A stretch of DNA of 60,000 nt from positions 52,345,554 through 52,405,553 of the forward strand of contig OX485803.1 of the NCBI GenBank assembly GCA_950295325.1. The letters are read 5' to 3'. This document shows positions 31,893 to 44,866 of the stretch, in pieces; within the stretch, counting starts at the first letter, position 1, and each line of letters starts with the position of its first letter. This DNA comes from Polytrichum commune. Its lineage: Eukaryota > Streptophyta > Polytrichopsida > Polytrichales > Polytrichaceae. The position numbers and the translations under genes were made by a program. The notes beneath the pieces are model-generated. The model worked only from the letters and a program-made list of their open reading frames with translations, was not told where the DNA came from and searched no databases.

Positions 31893-33699
31893 AATAATTC
31901 TGACGTTAAATTCCGAATATTGCATTCACATGGATTTCAAAACCCTTTTATCTTCTCACACTGGAAAATGGCATTTTTGTTGCACTGATGGTTGCTGATT
32001 GTGGGCCAAGGACACGAGTTAATTTATTATTCTCATGTCAAGACTCAAGGCCTTGACAGGACGTGACATATTCCATCAGTGATTATATGGGCAATCTGAA
32101 AGACTTGCAATATGTTGCCTAGCAGAAATATATGCAAGACTTCTGGACGAAGTGGATGTTATTTTAAAAAGTTTTGATTTTTATCCAAACGGCCTTTTCT
32201 ATTGCAAAGGTAAAAGTACACTTCACAAGTCAACTCAGTGAAGACCAGAACTACTTCATGTACACAATGTTTAAACTAACATCATAAGGTGTGTGGGTGT
32301 GATTCGTTTTGTTTATCATGTTCTCCGGTTAGGTTTACACCACAAGAACTGTATTGCCTCAGCAAATCTACAACGAATCATCAGCAGAAATTGGATCTCC
32401 CTTGATTTAGTTATGTCATTGATTCTTCAACCAAATTGTGTTCATTTTTGAGCTTGGAGTAGTTATTAAAATTTGAAAGCATAGTCCAATATGTTCTAAA
32501 CATGTGTCTCTAAGGTGGTTGTTCTTTGATCCTCACTGAAATACACACTAATCAAATATAGGGTTTAGAAAAGTAACTGAATAACACTTGCATACCTTCA
32601 GCACAAGAACTCACAAACTGGGATCGTAACATGAACCAAAGGTCACAGTGGCAGGAGCCAACAGCTTCACAACATGATTAGAGGAAAAAAAACATGCTCG
32701 ACTAGCAGATGCCAACACTAGCATCAGCAATTACTCTAATTGCATCAGCACCAAGTAAATTTGTTTGCCGTTTCTCTTGCACATAATACCCTGAGCACCC
32801 TAGGTTTTCTAAAAGCATTCAAGATGAATTGGATGCGCAAGATAATCACGCAAATGGTTATACTGTTGACCACTTGTCAAATTTGAGGATGTGATGACTA
32901 CTGTTACATAATAGTGGGTTGGATGTGCCACGTGTTGCCATTCTTTTATCACATCGTGGCTTTCTTCAAACTCACACTATCAATCCGTTAGGCTTGCATT
33001 GTACATTGCCATATACCACTCAAAATATAGGTATCTCTAATCACACGATATGCAAATTATTAATAGCACTTGCGATACATGGAAGTCATATATATCTGTG
33101 TAAGGTATCAGCAGCTTCCTCATCATACCCTTCATTCAAGTGCTCAGAATAGGTCACTACTTTATACCTCGTGTGCATCGCCATCCCAGTGACCTATCTG
33201 AAACTAGAATTTCCTTTCATTTATGGAGGATTTGGAAACTGATGGATGTTGGTGATCTGCACTACCGTCAATGCTTACAAAACCAAGAGCTTATTGCTTT
33301 GCAGGAAGACGGTGCCCAAAGAAAAATAAGCTTTGAGAGTTGGCAAGATACTTAGACCGGCAACGTCCTATGAGATTCATAACCATACCAACTTTTAATA
33401 AGTCACCTTTCCCAACAGGGCCTAATGGAACAGCTTACAACCATGATTCTTCGTTAGAAGGTCACTTTCTTGAGTGACAAGTTTCCTCTAGACTACTCCC
33501 ACAAAACAAACTTGAACTTCACCTGGCATTTTCCTAGTTTGAGTCCGCCCAGCTTGACACTGAAACATCTATGGGGAGGAACTCTTGTTCATACATCTAC
33601 AACACACAAATTGCCACTTATCCACATGATATAACTACCCTCAGCTTAAAACTAAGCACAAACTTATCAAGAAGTTTGTTGATATTGAGGGAAGGGATC
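31893..33699. other. Spacer between convergent genes
   Basis: 1.8 kb between the zinc-finger and acetyl-CoA synthetase stop codons. No gene, RNA or transposon end is recognised; it presumably holds both 3' UTRs. Confidence 0.5.
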
Positions 33700-36600
33700 C
33701 TACATATCACGAAGGCTAATAAGCTGGTCAACCACACTTGTATCAGCTAAGGTGCTGATGTCACCTAGTTCATCCAACTGGTTCGAAGCAATCTTGCGCA
33801 ATATTCTTCGCATGATTTTTCCACTCCTTGTCTTTGGTAGCCCTGGAGCCCAGTGGACTTTGTCTGGTGCTGCAAATGCTCCAATCTGCCAAAACAAGGG
33901 AGAGCGAAATGAGTAAGTTCGAGAATAGTTTCAATTTGAGCAAGCAAGAACCAAAAGGCTGCACTAGGAAACAGATGATTTGGTCTGACGTTAAAATTGG
34001 TGTGCCATGTTAATTAGAGCGATCTTCATGAATTGTCATGTAGCCCCAAGTGTCATGACAGCCTCTCTGATTGACTGCAAGACAACTAATTTGGGTCAAT
34101 GATAAATAGTGTGGGCCACATTAAATCAGATGTTTAGTGTAGCAGGGAGGCTCAACTTCTGCCGAGCTCCCACACAAATCAGTGTTCCGATAATAATATT
34201 CAATCATGTGCTCTCAAGATTCAATGGGTTACTTATAGAACGGTCCACTTCATGCAACAGAATCAAGTGTTCACTCTTCAAGATCTCTCTATTCAACACC
34301 CAGATGGTACTTGAATAAACGAGTATTGACAAATCTAAGAATGCAGGAAAACCTAAGTACTCTGTTCAGATGAGTTTCTGAGTATCAGCAAGAAAAATTC
34401 CATTTTGTCCATCCGCCAGTACCTGCTTGCGTACAGTAATTATCAGGCTTCTGCGAAGATCATCACTGTACTCCACCCCTTCTAGGAGAGTCACAAAAGC
34501 ATAAATACCTTGGCCTTTCACCTGCACCACCAAATGAAAAACACCATTGAGTCTACTCCCGCTCCTCACTACACAGAAAGTAGAGCAAAAATTCTGAGCT
34601 AGCAAATAAAAATAAACAGTAAGAGCACTGAGATCTAGATTTATATACCTCATGATCGTATCCAACAACTGCAGCTTCTGCGCACTGAGGATGAGATACC
34701 AGAGCTGATTCAACCTCTGCAGTTCCAATACGATGCCCACTGCAACATTCACATTTATAGAATAAGTTTGCATGTACGTTTGTATGCTAGACATCAAAAT
34801 TTCTCTAAAAGGAATCCAATCTGTTGTAGGATTTGACAAAATTCGTATGTTATTGAAAAGCACAGGATAGCTGGGACCTAAAATGAATAGCTTTCCCAAA
34901 AATAGCCAAGTTGAACACAAAAAATACACGAACCTGAAAACAGTGTAGCATACCTGACATTGATGACATCATCCACTCGTCCTGTTAACCAATAGTAGCC
35001 ATCTTTATCCCTGCAGGTTAAAGTTGAGAAATACTTGTTAGCTTCAGATTTGGCAAGAGGTTTTAGACTGTACCACAGGTAAGCCACAACTACAATTGCC
35101 AAACCACAGAAACTTTAACTTCTGGACCTGGGAAGTAACCAGGAGTTAATTTCTGGATCTGTTTGGTTTAATGGATGATATATCATGCAGGAGCAATGAA
35201 ACAATCTAAATAAAGTAAATTTAACCATGACTACAGCATAATGTAAAAATATCCATGATCAATATCAAGAGTGGCTAAACACACAACTGACCTGCGGCAA
35301 CCATCACCACTGAAATAAAATCCCTTGAAGGGAGCAAAATAAGTTGTCTCGTAACGAGCATGATCTCCTTGCAGAGTTCTCATCATGCCAGGCCAAGCTG
35401 CTTTTATGCATAAATAGCCACTGCATTCCCCAAATAGCTCTTGGCCTTTCTCATCCACTACTGCTGGCTGCAAATAGAATAAAATTGTGAATACAAAAAA
35501 GAATTGCATTCTCTCAAGCCTGAGCTCGTTTCCATGTGATTGCAATCAATTTAATGGTTCGCCATTGTCAGGTACTTCATTGTCCGTGTCAGTCAAGGAG
35601 ATCCAATATTCAATGTAAATAATATCTATATCCCCTTACTGAAGAAGTATGATGAACAAATCACCACATGTTGAGTTTTGTCAAAATTCAATAAGAGGTG
35701 GTTTTTGATTCCCACCTGAACACCAAAGAAAGGTAGGGTAGCTGATCCAGGTTTGAGACCCCAAGCACCTGGCAGAGGTGTAATCTGGAAAACACAGTCC
35801 ACATTACTTAGTGCACAAGAGATGGTTGGAACTGCAATGCTAATTATTGGAAAGAGGCCATGCAAGAGTCCATTTGGAGCTTATAAATTAGGGAAGATTA
35901 CAATAAACAGTTCTAAATTATGGACACAATTAGGAAGTACAAAGATCATGTCCAGCTTGTTCATGACACTCTTGGAAGCAACATGACATTATGCAGGACT
36001 AACCATGAATCCACCTGTCTCGGTTTGCCACCATGTGTCAACAATAGGGCATCGTGAATCCCCTACAACCTCATAATACCATCTGCTCCATAGAGAATCC
36101 ACATTATTGAAAAATTTTAGATATGGCAGATTAAAACAAAATATCAAAGAAAACCCAAGTGATGTGATGAAGATCTCACATGCGTGACAGAGGCATATCA
36201 CCTTCCACAGATTCAATGTGGCAAAGTCCACTTCCCTAGACATGACTTGACAGGATGCAAAATTTTCAAATACTGTTTCAGGAGTGCCTATTTAATCAGA
36301 GTAGGATGGCTATGGTCTGTAAGTGGCTCGCACCTCCATGCACTCGGGTTTATTGGTTCTCCAACAGTGCCCAAAACTCTTAGTGATTTTCGTGAATGCC
36401 GCTTCACAGGCTGCCAAAACAAATGTATAGAATTACAATCAGAAAAGCAGCCTGTGGATACCTTCAACTTGAGCACTATTGTCTCTTCTGAAAAAAATTC
36501 ATCATGTCTCTTGTGGATGATAACCACCCTGACAAAAAAAAATTCTTGACAGCATAAAAATAAGATGTCCCTAAACGAGTAAAGATAGGTTCTAGTACAC

Positions 36601-39600
36601 AAGACAAGGCCGGGGAAAACACACCTGATCGCCTGAACGCATGAGTGATCGAATTGCTGTAGGAGCAGTGTAGAAGATACTGACATTGTACTTGTCCACT
36701 ATTTCCCAGCAACGACCTGCATCTGGATAATTGGGCATCTGGACATAAAATATGAAACCATCAGAAAATCTACTTGGACAAGAGGGACTCGACAAAAAGT
36801 AACCTCGCACAAAGGATACTATCAAAAGCATGGTCATTTGTGCAGGTCATAAAAACAGGTTCTCACCCCTTCAAAGACAACCACAGAAGCACCATTAAGA
36901 AAAGGGCCATATGTCAGATAGCTGTGTCCAGTAATCCATCCACAATCGGCCGTACACCTATGCAAATTCAATCAAGAGTTATTAACTTGACACCAACATT
37001 GACTTGTCAATAGTTAATTCCATGGCTGATTTCACATGAGCAAAGAAAGAAAGAGGAAATATCATTTTGAAATGCCCACAAAGAAGCACAAGTCATTATC
37101 AGATAAGGGAGTGACAAACTGTATTTGAAATTCACACCAAGAACTTTGACTCCAAAGATTTCATCCCTTTATATACTATCCTATTGTGCAAGAGGGACTG
37201 TGCACATATCCACGTCCCAGTCCTTCAATGCCATGAAGATACACCAAATCGTAATAAAGAGTCCAAGGACAAACCAGTAGATGTCGCTATCCTGATAATC
37301 AAAAGTATACTTGAAAGTCGTAGCAGCATACACCATGTATCCCCCAGTTGTGTGCAGCACACCCTACCAAAAGATTTATGCATGATGCAAATCAGTAAAG
37401 ACTTGCGAAGGATACATATCTACACTATATATCGTCAGAACAAAATAGATACCATAAGTACATGCTTGAAAAAGTCGGTGGCTATAGTCACTCCCAATTG
37501 AGATTTACCTTGGGCTTGCCAGTGCTTCCACTGGTGTATAGAAGGAATAAGGTGTCCTCTGCATCTACCCACTCCACTGCACACTCTTTTGAGCATAAGG
37601 GCACAACATCCTGCATTTCATTAGCACAAATGCAATTAATCCCTGCAACTGAAACCAGAGCATGTACAATCATGTTCTAAACTTTAGCTGTTCACAGATA
37701 CTTTGTTTTGCAATAACATTCTCCACTCCCCAGTCACAGGAACGAAGCAAGACAACTTGTATTTTCTAAAAAGAGATACCTTACAGAAATCAACAAAGTA
37801 TAACACCTTATCAAATCTAAAGGGAAAACCAAGTGGTGTCAACCTGCCACCAAATGTCACGGCCTGCTTGCCATGCAGTGTCCTCCCTCTTCATCGCCAA
37901 CTTATTGTCGAATGTCAAACATGTGTCTGCAGACCAAAAACATGGACAGCATTTGAGATCTTTTTAATCATCACGATATCCAACTATTCAATCAGACCAT
38001 CCATGCTACCATTTGCTTACAGATCAATTGATGATACAAACTGACTGCCCTTTAGACTCATGTTATGGGAAAATTCGAATGCCCTTATCCACCTGTATGA
38101 CTAATGACAAAGGAAAACAGGTTCCCATGGCTGATAAAATCGAAATGAAAATTTGGTCAACACGTGTAGCAGTTACATTTGCACTTTCCACTTCTTAAGT
38201 GAAGAAGAAGAACGTAATCAATGCTGCCATAGGTATAAATCTTACCGACAGTAAAACCATTCTCCACAGCTCGTGCCAAAGCATCATCAACAATGTCCTT
38301 CAATTTGATCACTTTGGCACCTCGGAGCACAGCACTACTAGTTAGAATAATCTTTGGCTTGCAATCTAGTATGCGCTGTGAAAGTGCCTCTGCTGAAAAG
38401 CCGCCAAAAACTACCTGCACATCATAATCATCTCTGAAGATTACACATGAAGTTTACATATGATTAATGTGGAGAGAGGACAAAACAATTAGGCATTTAA
38501 TATACTGATAGTCAACCTCACATGCTAGCAAAGAGCAGACTACAAACTGGTTTCATTGTAGCAAATATACAATAAACAGTATGTACTCACTGAATGGACA
38601 GCTCCAATTCGTGCGCAAGCAAGCATAGCCATTGGCAACTCTGCCAACATGGGCATGTAGATTGCTACAGCATCACCCTTCTTCACACCCTGACTTCGCA
38701 AATAATTTGCAAGCTGCAAAAGGAAAAGAAACTTTGTTCAAATACTTAAGCAATCAATAATTGTTGGAGGTACCATGTTCCTCCATAAGACATGCCAATG
38801 TCTGGTTTGTTATACAACAAGAGGATATCCTCATTGACGCTTTCAAGGCTCCACACATGAAAAGTCTTAAAATAGAAGACTTAAGCAAACCTGGATTTTT
38901 GTAGAACAGAACGCTCAGCAGTCCTTAAAACTGCAAACACTCTACATGCTAATATACGTACCAAAATTTCTACTCGACCATTCAAAACAGATCTAGTGTA
39001 GAACATTTTAATCCTACTCAACCACCAAAACAGATCTCAGCAGCAAATATCTGGATCATAGGAATACACTAATAGACCAAGTCTGTAATCTCAGTTGGAG
39101 CGAGCGAAATACCTGGCACACACGTTCAAGTAGTTCCTTGTATGTGAGCGTAGAATCCACGCCTGTGTCATTGCCTTCCCAATATATGGCAATTTTGTCT
39201 CCCAAGCCAGCTTCCACATGCCTGTCTATGGCATTGTAACATATGTTGGTTTGCCCGCCCTTGAACCACTGCCATTATGAAAAACACAGCTTTCAGCTGC
39301 ACTGAGATCTCCGAGTCAGAGAAACCCTAATTGTTAGGCTCACTGCAGGAATTTGGGCCAGTGAACTCAAGTTACTATTGACCTCCTATGTACAATGACA
39401 GTGTTGAGTTACATCTTTCAAGACCATTTCAGAAGGCTCACTGATTGAAATGCCCTCTCATCGTCAACTTCGATCTTGGCTCTTCATGACCACATTCTTC
39501 ATCATACAGCCCAAAGCCACAAAGGAAAAAATAACCAGCGTCGTTGTAATCTGCTGTAGAATGCCCTTTAACAGCTAAGTGAAAAAAAAAGGTTCAGTTT

Positions 39601-42600
39601 TCTTGTTATTGAAAAGTAGCAATGAAGGTTTTCTTAATTTAAATATGGCTTCCGTGATTTATCTACAGAATGCAAACTACATCAAGAGAGTGTTGATCGC
39701 ACTTCTCTATGGCACTACGCCAATATTATGGTCGCTGACTACAGTCACTTGAATGTTGATCAATCATATGGGCCATTGCAAAAACAATCTAGCCATGTCC
39801 TTGGAAGAAAACAAATGAAAATGAAGGAAGTTGGGAAGTCAATACAAAGGGATTTCTGATGCAGACTTTCTTTCATGACCTAGGATGGCACCATTTATAG
39901 GGTAAATTTGCAAAGGCATACCTCAATAGAAACAGGGCCTTTGCGAACATCAAGATTTTCTGTGTGTAGCTGTCCATCCTTAGTAGACCATTTTGTCTTC
40001 CAATAAAACGTAGACGCCACATCACCCCAGAAGGCATCTGGATCTTCTACAGATTGTTTGTACATGACATCATACTGCACAATCCACCTCAAACAACATT
40101 AATAATCATGTAGAAGGTCAACTGCAAGAATAAGAGGAGAATACACTGTCACTTTTCAGTAGAGTGTAAAATATGATTAAATGTATCGTAAAAAGGTCTC
40201 TCCCAAAAGTTGGCATGTTGATGGTCTCTCCCAAAAGTTGCATCCCGTATTCAGATTCCAGTAAGAAGAAATCCTATACCCTTATAAAGAAGGCTAAAAG
40301 TCGAACTTTACCGATTGAGCATTTCATGTCATGAGTTCAAATCAACTTTAGAACTTGAAATATAGAATAACTATCCAGCATGCATCCAGAAGCTATCTAT
40401 TCCATTCCTTGTTGGCTGTACACATTTGTGTAAAGAAGCATCTTACAATTAATTAAGAAGAATTCAAAGTGATAACAAGGTACACACTTTATTGATAGAA
40501 CCCATCAGCGAATGCTCCAAAGAGCACACTGTTTGTGTGTAAAGCATATAATGCCCCAAAGTATTGGGTCACCTCGAAGATTCCAATTTATGATGTAGAA
40601 GATAGTTTCCGTAATTGTGGGCCTCCGTACTTCGTTGCATTACTACATAGAATGATCAGATTGTTTCCGCAGCTTCCAGAACGTCTGCTCTAAACACCTC
40701 CAAATACTGGAAGAATACGAAAGCCCAACAAGGTCATGAAATGTACTGTGCCACATATGTCCACTGACGTCTAAGTGATGCACCTTTTCTAACTGAATCG
40801 ACAGTTAAACTAACCAGAATTGGCCATGTTATTCACACTCCAACGTTATGATATTTAAATATCTAAGTTATATTCAGAATCACATGTAAAGTCAAGTAGG
40901 AACTTGACTTAAATTCCAGATTATGAACGGCTCAGAGGAATGAGAGCTGAAATACTGAGCTTATAGAAGCGTGTCTGTCTTCAAGAGATGCTTGAAACCT
41001 TCAATTAATGGACGTACATTGCCAGGTTCTAATTTCAATTTGATTACTATTTCTGCATATCAGAGTCTTGTCATTGAAGATATAAAAACAGAGATATTCT
41101 ACGAATTGCTTTTCATAAACATTACAAAGTCATTTCATCTATGAGTTTGACCTCGTGTCATGTTTGAAAACTTCTCAGCTCAAGCATCTAGATATGTAAC
41201 ACACCCTCCACTTTGTGATTTCATATTATACTCCAAATTTTGGAAACACCAGACTCGCTTGTTTAACCTCCAGTGATGTCAAGACCCGATAGCTCAAGTT
41301 TTGAACCACATTCTCCGGCAGAAATTTTGTTGTAATTTGGAGGAAGTAATTCCATCGTCTACCCACAAAGCAAGGCAAGGAACAACGAGAAGCCTTAATG
41401 CTGGCGGGGTAGGTAGCGTAATTCCCGCTCTGAATGTATCAATTCTAAATCCAAAGGAAAAGCGGTACAACTACACTTCTTTAAATTACTCTTAAACAAA
41501 CTTAAGAACGCTTTCCTGAAAGTTCTGAATTGATAAAGAGACCTTCTCTACCACCGTCAAGTTCCCGAACACTGCGGAAATTAGTATACGTGGCGATATT
41601 CAGCTGGCTTTCAGCTCAACACTACTTGTTGGACCTCGAATTTCGTGAAATGCCAGGCACTCGAAGCTTACATCTTCAGAAGTGGAACGAAATTACGCAC
41701 GATTTCCGACGGCGACTTCCAGGAACTTGCTTGCTCATGCGCTTCAGGTCAGACTCAAAGTCGACTGAGCTCTAAATCTCTCAAACTTCCTCTACGGCAT
41801 TTGAATATTTAATCAATTCCGCACTGCCTAATTGAATGCACTGCAAAGTTTCGCAACTGAGGAGATGTAACGGCCACACCTGCTCCCGGGACGACACCAG
41901 CGCCGTCATCACAAACTTTTCACTCGGCGCCACGAATATCTAAATCTCCTATGCCATTTTATTTTGAAAAAATAAAACGATTCGGCACTGCCTAATTGAA
42001 TGCAACTGAAGTTTGCAACGGAGGAGATCCCATGCCACACCTGCTCCCGGGACGACACCAGCGCCGTCATCACAAACTTTTCACTCGGCGCCACGAATAT
42101 CTAAATCTCCTATGCCATTTCATTTTGAAAAATTTAAATGATTCGGCACTGCCTAATTGAATGCAACTGAAGTTTGCAACGGAGGAGATCCCATGCCACA
42201 CCTGCTCCCGGGACGACACCAGCGCCGTCAACACAAACTTTTCACTCGGCGCCACGAATATCTAAATCTCCTATGCCATTTCATTTTGAAAAATTTAAAT
42301 GATTCGGCACTGCCTAATTGAATGCAACTGAAGTTTGCAACGGAGGAGATCCCATGCCACACCTGCTCCCGGGACGATACCAGCGCCATCGACAAGAACT
42401 CTTCACTCAACTCCACGAATCTCTAAACTCGTCTACAAAAAGATGTCACAAAGGAAACAATTCCACACTGCCCAATTGAATGCAATGTCAAGGAGGAAAC
42501 TACACGAGCACCGCCGACTAGAACTTGTCTCTCGGCACCACGAATCTAACCTCAGGTTCTACAAATTTAAAAATTAATAAAAATCCGCACTGCCTAATGA

Positions 42601-43608
42601 AATACAAAGTGAAGTTCGCAACGGAGGATGAGATCCAATGCCACACATGCTCCCGCGACGACACCAGCTCCATCGACAAGAACTTGTCACTCAGCACTAC
42701 GAATCTCTAAACCTCCTCTACAGAAATTATAAACATAAAAACTAATTTCGCACTGCCTAACTGAATGCAATGTGCAGTTCGCAACGGAGGAGATCCAATG
42801 CCACACCTCCCGGAACGACACCAGCGCCTAGGACATGAACTTGTTTCTCGGCGCCACGACTCTCTAATCTCACGCTCTACAAAATTAAAGAAAAAACAAA
42901 CAATTCCGCACCACCTGATTGAGTGCAAAGTGAAGTTCGCAAGGCTCCCGGGATGACACCTCTACCAAAACTTGTTGCTAGTAGGCGACAGGTTGAATCT
43001 GTAATCCTCCTCTACAAAAAAAAAAAAAAAAAAGAGGAACAATCCCGCACTGCCTACTAATGGAATGCAATGTGAAAGAAGAAACTAACCAAGGAGAGGG
43101 AGAGGGAGAGAGAGAGAGAGATCCAATGCCACACCTGCTCACGGGACGACACAAGCGCCGTCGACGAGAACTTGTCGGTCGGGGTGATGATCTCCTCCTC
43201 CTGGGAAGGGTCCGTGACGGCCACGTCCACGTCCGCCGCGGTCAGGGTGTACCTCGCCCGCACGGAAGACATGGTCGACAACGCGCACGCGGGCGATGCA
43301 GACTCTCGGTGCGTCCCGTTCGTCCCATTCGCAGTCGCCATATCGCACACCGCAGCACTACCACCTCCTCCTGCCCTGCGGCGTCCCCTGAAATTGGAGA
43401 CACACGGAGGTGGAGCAGCCCCCCTGCGGCTTGTTGTAGTTGCAGAATTGGCGGTGGCTGATCCGGCGGTCAGCCTCGTCGCGGCTAGGACGAGGTTGCA
43501 GGCGGATCGTTGAGGCGGGGCGGCGTGCGGCAGAGGTAGACGCGGGAGGAGCGCACGCGCGCCAGCAAGGGAAGAGGGTGCCGCTGCGGGGTGCGCCATG
43601 GAATGCAT
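33700..43608 (-). CDS. ACS: Acetyl-CoA synthetase, probably plastidial (18 exons)
   Basis: Ligates acetate to CoA using ATP (acetate + ATP + CoA to acetyl-CoA + AMP + PPi). Exons: 43608-43135, 40074-39922, 39268-39113, 38713-38591, 38414-38246, 37926-37844, 37610-37509, 37363-37275, 36957-36867, 36738-36625, 36410-36334, 36082-36004, 35784-35716, 35467-35292, 35010-34954, 34739-34649, 34521-34423 and 33885-33700. All are GT-AG and in phase, giving 795 residues. The P-loop [10 protein letters not shown] is at 411-420, [10 protein letters not shown] at about 559-568, the hinge [14 protein letters not shown] from about 661, and the catalytic Lys757 in [10 protein letters not shown]. All core motifs are intact and the protein ends [12 protein letters not shown]. 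The first about 90 residues are Ala/Ser/Arg-rich with few acids, like a transit peptide. A second Met (MATANG, about residue 90) could start a cytosolic form. Plant ACS is normally plastidial and supplies acetate-derived acetyl-CoA. Confidence 0.95.
41800..43080. repeat. Tandem array copied from the ACS exon 1/intron 1 junction
   Basis: About eight copies in ACS intron 1. The four leftmost have donor-equivalent positions 41880, 42041, 42202 and 42363, exactly 161 bp apart and nearly identical. Degenerate copies follow near 42505, 42648, 42807 and 42945, then the real exon 1 end at 43135. On the minus strand each good copy encodes [14 protein letters not shown] followed by GTGTGG, i.e. the end of exon 1 ([15 protein letters not shown]) plus its splice donor, then a conserved intronic stretch. 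Confidence 0.9.
43092..43121 (+). repeat. (GA)n microsatellite at the ACS exon 1 donor
   Basis: A GAGAGG/GA run just inside ACS intron 1, starting about 14 bases from the splice donor. On the transcript it is a (UC)n tract. Confidence 0.85.
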
Positions 43609-43995
43609 GCGCTGGGGTTTATTATTGGCGATGGCGGGGGGGGGGCGTCAGATGCCTGCAAGTTCGAGACGGACTCCGGAGTCCCTACTACACACTCTTC
43701 GTTTCTCTTCGTCAACTTGCCTCCGACCCGGGCGGGCTGGCCCACCCGGTCAGCCAAGCCCCCTGCTTACGCTTACGGGACGAGTTAGTTGGCGCTAGTA
43801 GGCGAGGCACCTCCGCTACACACACTAAACACACATACATTGTATTGCATCTCACCAATGCTACTCTAGTTCTCTTGCTCCACACTAAGGGGATTTGGGC
43901 GAACCAACCCATACACTTGGTCCTTGTTGGATGCCTAAACCCTTGCCTCCAAGGAACCACTGTACAGGTTGGTTGGCTCGCCCCAGTCATACGAA

Positions 43996-44496
43996 GGGCC
44001 TCTTCACACACGAGCCAAGAGCTGTGACCATGAAATTGTGAGAGCCCAAAAGAGAAGTGTCCAAAGGCCGTCCCAACACACCTCCACCATCATGTAGTGT
44101 GGTCACCGACCCTCAAGTGTACTATGAAGTCATATGTGACCGGGTCCTTGACCAAATGCTATTTCAATGAATATCTATTCATGTGGGTCCTCGTACATGA
44201 TAAAATATAATGAAACAACAGTTGTGAGCGTTCGGAGTGCCATGGTCTCCCGGTTTTGTGTTAGGCCTACCTCCGAGAGGTGGTTTTTGAAAATAGTCCA
44301 AGTGACCATGAAACATGATCCATTCGATACCATGTAGGAATCCATGTAGACTTTACATCCATCTTGCATACACATACTCCGTTGGTCCCTCGAGTGTAGT
44401 GTGAAGTGAACTTGGACCGGCCCCACCTTTTCCACCAATGAGAGTTGCTTGAAGTGTAATGGTCACGGGCTCTCAGTCTCGTGTATGAAGTGGCCC
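43996..44496. mobile_element. Tourist-like element upstream of ACS
   Basis: Left GGGCCTCTTCACACACGAGCC..AGAGCTGTGACCAT, right (inverted) GGGCCACTTCATACACGAGACTGAGAGCCCGTGACCAT. It is 501 bp and non-coding. The right flank TAG is shared with the next element; the left flank is GAA. It lies 388 bp upstream of the ACS start codon, so it may border the promoter. Confidence 0.7.
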
Positions 44497-44499
44497 TAG

Positions 44500-44866
44500 G
44501 GGCCGGTTCACATGGGGTCCCAACTCCCTCTCATGCTACCAAGTCCCAACCATTTGTGAGCCTCAAGACACCATTAAAATGTGGTTAGTTATCGCTAAAG
44601 TCGGATATTGATTATTTTATGCAACAATATTTGCAGGACTTGTGTTGAGAGTTGGGTATCACTTTTTGCTCAACCCAACTCTCAACACAAGTCCCAAGCT
44701 TCACATCCAAAAAGTGTTGTCATGTAGACATCCATGTCATACTTGAGACGTCGACTTTGGGACCCCATTTGAAGTGGTAAGTCCCAACTTCCATGTTCTC
44801 AACAACTGAGATTATATAGATGGACCTCAAGTGAACTACGACTTGGGACCTCGTGTGAATTGGCCC
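44500..44866. mobile_element. Tourist-like element with a perfect central hairpin
   Basis: Left GGGCCGGTTCACATGGGGTCCCAAC, right (inverted) GGGCCAATTCACACGAGGTCCCAAG, flanks TAG and TAA. It is 367 bp. It contains a perfect 21-bp inverted repeat (44636-44656 and 44674-44694) with a 17-base loop. Confidence 0.7.
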
